A stretch of 9,298 nucleotides of DNA from an uncultured Collinsella sp. (GTDB lineage Bacteria > Actinomycetota > Coriobacteriia > Coriobacteriales > Coriobacteriaceae), in NCBI GenBank assembly GCA_902492545.1, contig CABULX010000090.1, forward strand, positions 1 to 9,298, written 5' to 3'. Positions within the stretch are counted from its first letter, which is position 1. Each line of letters begins with the position of its first letter. This document shows positions 6,267 to 9,298 of this stretch, piece by piece. A model generated the notes under the pieces. That model did no database searches and had not been told where the DNA came from. It worked only from the letters and a program-made list of their open reading frames with translations. Position numbers and translations under genes: made by a program.

Positions 6267-8612
6267 CTATGAACGACCCCGTAAAAACTCAAGGGACACT
6301 AATGCAATGTCATCGTCCAGCGCCGATTCGGTAAATCGGTCAAGCTCGCCCAAGACCTTGCCGCAAATGCCCGATACGCCCTCACCCGAGACAGAGAGCA
6401 GAAGGTCGCGCAAGCGCTGCTCGCCAAAGAACGCTCCGGTGCGGTCGCGGGCCTCAATCGTTCCATCCGTATACATGAAGAGCATGTCGCCGGGGGCAAA
6501 CGTAAACACGCCTGTCTCGTACACCATGCTCTCAAAGGCACCGATTACGCCCGATTGGCATCCAAGCAGCTCAACCTCTCCCCCACGGGCCTCGCCGCCA
6601 CCCAGCGGCATCGACTCTGGCCTGATGACCATGGTCGGAGGATGGCCCGCCGAACAATACGTTGCGCGTCCGGCTTTAAGGTCAATCTTGGCGATAAAGG
6701 CCGTCACGAACGTCTCGACCCTCGAAAAGCCCATGAGCATGCTGTTAAGGGAGCGTGCCATGCGGGCCGGTCCAGCGCCCTCCCAGGCATATGCCGTCAG
6801 GGCCGTCTTGACGAGCGCGGACATCGATGCGGCCTCAATGCCTTTGCCAGACACATCACCCAGAATCATGACGGCGCAGTCGTCGGGAAGACGAATGAGC
6901 GTATAGAAATCGCCTCCGACCAACGCCGAATTCGTGGCCGACAGGTACACCGAATCGGTTGCGATACCCGGAACATCCCCCAGGGAATTTCTCATGCCGA
7001 TCTGAAGGGTCTGAGCGATATGGCGCTCCTCGCGCTTTTGAGATTCGCCTTCGTAGATCAGCTCAAAGTCATGCGCTAAGTGCACCAAGTAGTCATATTC
7101 AAGGTCATCAATCGGCTCTTGGCTACCATCACGAAGCAGCAGCGCGCGCGTCGTAGGGCTCTTCGCAACAGAAGCAGGAACAATCGCGTCGTTACTGTGT
7201 TTGCCATCACCCTCAGAGCGCGGGCGCCCCGCCTCGATGCCGGAGTCGACGTAGAGACCTTGACAAGGCAGACCATGCGCCCTAAGCCAACCTCCCATAG
7301 GCATCGATTCGTCAACGCGAGTTATACGGACGTGTTTAAGGTCCTCGGCACTCGTGCCGCCCAAAACAGATGCCTCAAAGCCATCAGGGCCAGCCCCCAG
7401 ACGTGCCGCTGGCGCCGTCGTGGAAAAGAAAAGCTTCTCGGGATCGTCCGGCAAAGCAACGCGACTGCCGCCTTCAAAATCTATGACGTAGGAATCCAGA
7501 CTGGCTTCATACTCAACAGGGCAAAAATGGCAGTTAAGCATATTGCAGATCTCGGACGATACCGCCTGGGTAGCCGCGGCGGAATCGTCTAGAAAGGTAA
7601 ACAACTCATCACGCAAGACATTAAGCGAGCGGCCAAGCTCGGCCGTGCGACGGGAGCGAAGGCTCGATGCCATGCCGACCAGCTGGATAGACAGGTAATC
7701 GCAAATGACCTCGAGCACATTAACGTCATAGGCGAGCGGTGCCTGGGGGCGTTTCCAACCAACTTCCAGCACGCCAAGGATCTGCGTACCGTAAAAAACG
7801 GGAAGACAGATCTCGCTGCGGTACGGAGGCATATCCTGCATGCGCAACAGGTGCTTAGAACGATTGTCCAAGTCCATAAACATACCGGAGGCGGCCTTAT
7901 CACCCTCAAGGTCCTGTTGAATCGACAAGCGACAGGCACGCGACTCACGAAGAACATACGTCGGAATGCCAGCGCCATACGGCAAAAACTCAGGCAGGTA
8001 GCTGTCGTACAGCTCCTTGGAAACACCGCGAAGTTTAAAACCGCCGCTCTCAGAAAAATAGATAGCGGCACCCGAAGCATCGAGCGTTCCGACAAGCTGG
8101 TTCAAAACAGCATCAAGTAGGCTGGGTAACTCATCGGAGCCCACAGTACTCATAATGACCGAGAGCGTGCCAGAGAGGCGCTTGTTCGCCACTCTAAGCT
8201 CCGAAAGCGCACGCTTGAGCTGACGGTCGTGCGAATACTGTTCTTCGATGCTATGGAGCGCCACCAGGACACGTGGCGCGCGGCGCCCAAAGATGCGTGG
8301 AGGCGTTACGGAGCCCGCACGAACCAAGACGGGGATAAAGGAGCCGTCACTCAGCTTGAGCATCAGTTCGTTCTCGGAGCCATCAGTTTCAAATGGCAGA
8401 CGATGTTCCGTCGCACGTTCAAAAGCGGATGAGTACAGGACGTCTTTAACATCTCCACCGATGACGTCGGCGCGTTCCTCGCACATCAAACCAAGTAAGC
8501 GATTATTCACATGCAGAATGGTTCCGTCGAGCTCACAGATGATGACAGCATCGCTCGTGATCTCGACTAGTTGGGCAACGTCTGCCCACTCGTTGCGTTC
8601 AAGCGTTTCCAT
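6267..8612 (-). CDS. PAS-GAF-PP2C sensor phosphatase (RsbU/SpoIIE family)
   Basis: A predicted serine phosphatase that would dephosphorylate a STAS antagonist and so activate a sigma factor. It is 781 aa from ATG 8612 (GGTGG 8 nt upstream); an in-frame GTG at 8624 adds four residues. Domains in order: PAS (about 13-122, with SDAVIICELDGTILHVNNRLLGL); a short coiled linker (about 125-155); GAF (about 158-316, containing GAAIYF and LPVFYGTQILGVLEVGW); a poorly recognised region (about 325-520) with a C356-x4-C361-x2-C364 cluster; and a PP2C-type SpoIIE domain (about 530-778). Metal and catalytic motifs are intact: GGDFY (566-570), DVSGKG (586-591), SAGHPP (654-659), YTDG (714-717) and DDDIAL (766-771). 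No membrane segment is seen, so the signal is intracellular. The gene starts about 27 nt after the tRNA-Leu terminator and no separate promoter is visible. The STAS-ATPase gene follows. Confidence 0.95.
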   Translation of the reverse strand: METLERNEWADVAQLVEITSDAVIICELDGTILHVNNRLLGLMCEERADVIGGDVKDVLYSSAFERATEHRLPFETDGSENELMLKLSDGSFIPVLVRAGSVTPPRIFGRRAPRVLVALHSIEEQYSHDRQLKRALSELRVANKRLSGTLSVIMSTVGSDELPSLLDAVLNQLVGTLDASGAAIYFSESGGFKLRGVSKELYDSYLPEFLPYGAGIPTYVLRESRACRLSIQQDLEGDKAASGMFMDLDNRSKHLLRMQDMPPYRSEICLPVFYGTQILGVLEVGWKRPQAPLAYDVNVLEVICDYLSIQLVGMASSLRSRRTAELGRSLNVLRDELFTFLDDSAAATQAVSSEICNMLNCHFCPVEYEASLDSYVIDFEGGSRVALPDDPEKLFFSTTAPAARLGAGPDGFEASVLGGTSAEDLKHVRITRVDESMPMGGWLRAHGLPCQGLYVDSGIEAGRPRSEGDGKHSNDAIVPASVAKSPTTRALLLRDGSQEPIDDLEYDYLVHLAHDFELIYEGESQKREERHIAQTLQIGMRNSLGDVPGIATDSVYLSATNSALVGGDFYTLIRLPDDCAVMILGDVSGKGIEAASMSALVKTALTAYAWEGAGPARMARSLNSMLMGFSRVETFVTAFIAKIDLKAGRATYCSAGHPPTMVIRPESMPLGGGEARGGEVELLGCQSGVIGAFESMVYETGVFTFAPGDMLFMYTDGTIEARDRTGAFFGEQRLRDLLLSVSGEGVSGICGKVLGELDRFTESALDDDIALVSLEFLRGRS

Positions 8613-8638
8613 CGTGGACCCCACCGTCTATCGGTAAC

Positions 8639-8660
8639 AAAAAAGCCTCCGAAGAGGCTT
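8639..8660 (-). terminator. Rho-independent terminator of tRNA-Leu
   Basis: A 7-bp stem (AAGCCTC / GAGGCTT, 8643-8660) is closed by a C-TTCG-G tetraloop, a very stable hairpin cap, and followed on the minus strand by a T-run and GTTA. It sits between tRNA-Leu and the phosphatase gene. Confidence 0.92.
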
Positions 8661-8671
8661 CTCAAATGCGA

Positions 8672-8761
8672 TGGTGTCGGAGGCGGGACTTGAACCCGCA
8701 TGACCAAAAAGCGGTCACTAGCACCTCAAGCTAGCGCGTCTGCCAATTCCGCCACTCCGAC
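8672..8761 (-). tRNA. tRNA-Leu (anticodon GAG)
   Basis: A class II tRNA with an 87-nt body plus an encoded CCA. Acceptor GTCGGAG/CTCCGAC, D arm GCG/CGC with a long loop, anticodon stem CTAGC/GCTAG with loop TTGAGGT (anticodon GAG, reads CUC/CUU), a long variable arm with stem TGACC/GGTCA, T arm GCGGG-TTCAAGT-CCCGC, discriminator A. It appears to be a single-gene unit with its own promoter (about 58 nt leader) and terminator. Confidence 0.97.
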
Positions 8762-8819
8762 ATGCTATGTTGTTGATTCACGGTTCGTTTTGTTGGACCC
8801 GCGCGTTCAACGAGGAAGA

Positions 8820-8867
8820 TAATAACCTATGATTCGAGAACTGTGCAAGCACTTTTTTCAAAAAAGT
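8820..8867 (-). promoter_or_regulatory. Promoter of tRNA-Leu with upstream A/T palindrome
   Basis: On the minus strand the -35 box is TTGCAC (8843-8848) and the -10 box TTATTA (8820-8825), with a 17-nt spacer. Immediately upstream is a perfect palindrome, ACTTTTTTCAAAAAAGT (8851-8867 on the + strand). It belongs to the same promoter type as the two glycine operons. Confidence 0.72.
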
Positions 8868-8905
8868 TTACGAATTTATAAATGCGCAGGTAGACTGACC
8901 TGTTC

Positions 8906-9030
8906 GGGCAGGAATGAGGTTGCTTCCCAACGCGTCCTCGGGCATGCGGCATTATTTTGATTTGCGCTTCGCGCTACAAAATAATGCCGCCCCCTGCGGA
9001 ATGCGTTGGGAAGCAACCTCATTCCTGCCC
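8906..9030. repeat. 125-bp nested inverted repeat (long palindrome)
   Basis: The outer arms, 8906-8933 and 9003-9030, are 28-bp perfect inverted repeats (starting GGGCAGGAATG). A 12-nt non-matching segment on each side leads to inner arms 8946-8959 and 8977-8990, a perfect 14-bp inverted repeat (GCGGCATTATTTTG). The 17-nt centre holds a further GCGC-TTC-GCGC mini-stem. As DNA it could extrude a cruciform; as RNA it would form one long hairpin. The size and nested symmetry resemble a non-autonomous mobile element, but no target-site duplication is visible at the ends. It contains no plausible gene. Confidence 0.85.
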
Positions 9031-9091
9031 TAGGGGCACATGCTTCAGGCACAGTTCTCAAACATGTTCTGGGGGCTGATGCAAATTTGGT

Positions 9092-9110
9092 GGCTCGGCT
9101 TTGCCGAGCC
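9092..9110 (-). repeat. Short GC-rich hairpin with ACCA tail
   Basis: An 8-bp perfect stem (GGCTCGGC / GCCGAGCC) with a 3-nt loop. On the minus strand the stem is followed directly by ACCA, so it looks like a bare tRNA acceptor stem with a CCA end. No D, anticodon or T arm is present. There is no T-run on the minus strand, and CTTATAT follows on the + strand. Its role is unknown. Confidence 0.55.
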
Positions 9111-9113
9111 CTT

Positions 9114-9146
9114 ATATAAAGAGGCCGGAGCTAAAGCTCCGGCCTC
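9114..9146 (-). terminator. Probable terminator of a transcript entering from the right edge
   Basis: A perfect 11-bp stem (GAGGCCGGAGC / GCTCCGGCCTC, 9121-9146) with a 4-nt loop is followed on the minus strand by TTTATAT, a modest T-run. The + strand has no T-run next to the stem, so the minus orientation is preferred. It would end a gene lying to the right. Confidence 0.65.
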
Positions 9147-9227
9147 ACTAACTTTCCTATTAGATTAAGTGAGCGATCAAGGAATCGCACCCCTCCCTGC
9201 CGCGTTGCCGCAGGGCCCGCGCTGGAC
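9147..9227 (-). other. Structured non-coding stretch upstream of the right-edge terminator
   Basis: Three further hairpins can be drawn: CCCTGC/GCAGGG with an inner GC/GC pair (9195-9215), GCGAT/ATCGC (9173-9188), and CTCACT/AGTGAG (9144-9173). The last shares three bases with the terminator stem, so the two compete. It may be a 3' untranslated region, an attenuator or part of a small RNA. I recognise no RNA family. Confidence 0.35.
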
Positions 9228-9298
9228 TTAGTTTTCAGAACATTCCGCACTGATATCTTCTGTATTGAAGACGTCGATGGTGCACCCGTATACCATTG
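9228..9298 (-). CDS. Possible 3' end of an unrecognised gene (partial)
   Basis: A minus-strand open frame enters from the right edge and ends at TAA (9228-9230); the last 22 residues begin MVYGCTIDVFN. The codon use looks plausible and a terminator lies about 80 nt downstream. A second minus-strand frame is also open here but ends inside the terminator stem, so it is less likely. Too little is visible to assign a function. Confidence 0.35.
   Translation of the reverse strand, partial: MVYGCTIDVFNTEDISAECSEN

Noticed and set aside
6064..7079. + strand open frames (280 and 174 codons) opposite the regulator genes
   Set aside because: They are antisense to genes with clear domains and show low-complexity composition typical of shadow frames in GC-rich DNA.
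8906..9030. Insertion sequence with transposase at the long palindrome
   Set aside because: There is no room for a transposase and no target-site duplication was found, so only a non-autonomous element remains possible.
8876..9061. Minus-strand frame of 61 codons
   Set aside because: It spans the long palindrome; its sequence is dictated by the repeat and it has no ribosome binding site.
1..9298. CRISPR array, T-box or known riboswitch
   Set aside because: No regularly spaced direct repeats, no T-box anticodon-pairing motif and no recognised riboswitch core were seen on either strand.

Overview
This 9.3 kb window reads almost entirely right to left: every supported gene is on the minus strand. 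High GC content, CCA-encoding tRNA genes, an oxygen-sensitive class III ribonucleotide reductase, an actinobacterial-style GH13 alpha-glucosidase and an RsbU/RsbW-type partner-switching pair together suggest an anaerobic actinobacterium, most likely a gut Coriobacteriia of the Collinsella type. The taxonomic call is inference; the gene content is read from sequence.

Layout in transcription order (right to left). At 9031-9298 there is a hairpin-rich intergenic region, possibly containing the 3' end of a gene that enters from the right edge. At 8906-9030 lies a striking 125-bp nested palindrome with perfect 28-bp outer arms. Next come a tRNA-Leu(GAG) gene with its own promoter and a UUCG-loop terminator, then a PAS-GAF-PP2C phosphatase (RsbU/SpoIIE type) and a protein that fuses a STAS antagonist domain to an RsbW-like histidine-kinase ATPase domain. 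A second tRNA operon (Gly-Cys-Gly) follows, then a GH13 alpha-glucosidase, then a third tRNA operon (Gly-Val). The left end is nrdD, the anaerobic ribonucleoside-triphosphate reductase, complete at its N-terminus and cut by the window edge a few residues after the glycyl-radical motif.

The pattern is an alternation: tRNA transcription unit, terminator, protein gene(s), then the next tRNA unit. All three tRNA promoters share an A/T palindrome next to a TTGCnn -35 box, a 17-bp spacer and a -10 box. I see no intrinsic terminator after the alpha-glucosidase or after the STAS-ATPase gene, so their transcripts may run into the next tRNA operon. nrdD has a separate promoter with a clear NrdR operator beside the -35 box.

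Functionally, the phosphatase and the STAS-ATPase form a likely two-gene partner-switching module that would release a sigma factor (not encoded here) in response to signals sensed by PAS/GAF domains. The alpha-glucosidase works in maltodextrin or other alpha-glucoside use. NrdD supplies dNTPs without oxygen and needs the activase NrdG, probably encoded just beyond the left edge. No known phage, transposase or CRISPR locus is visible. The most unusual items are the long palindrome, the shared tRNA promoter element, the fused STAS-ATPase, and the terminator-like hairpins between tRNAs of one operon.
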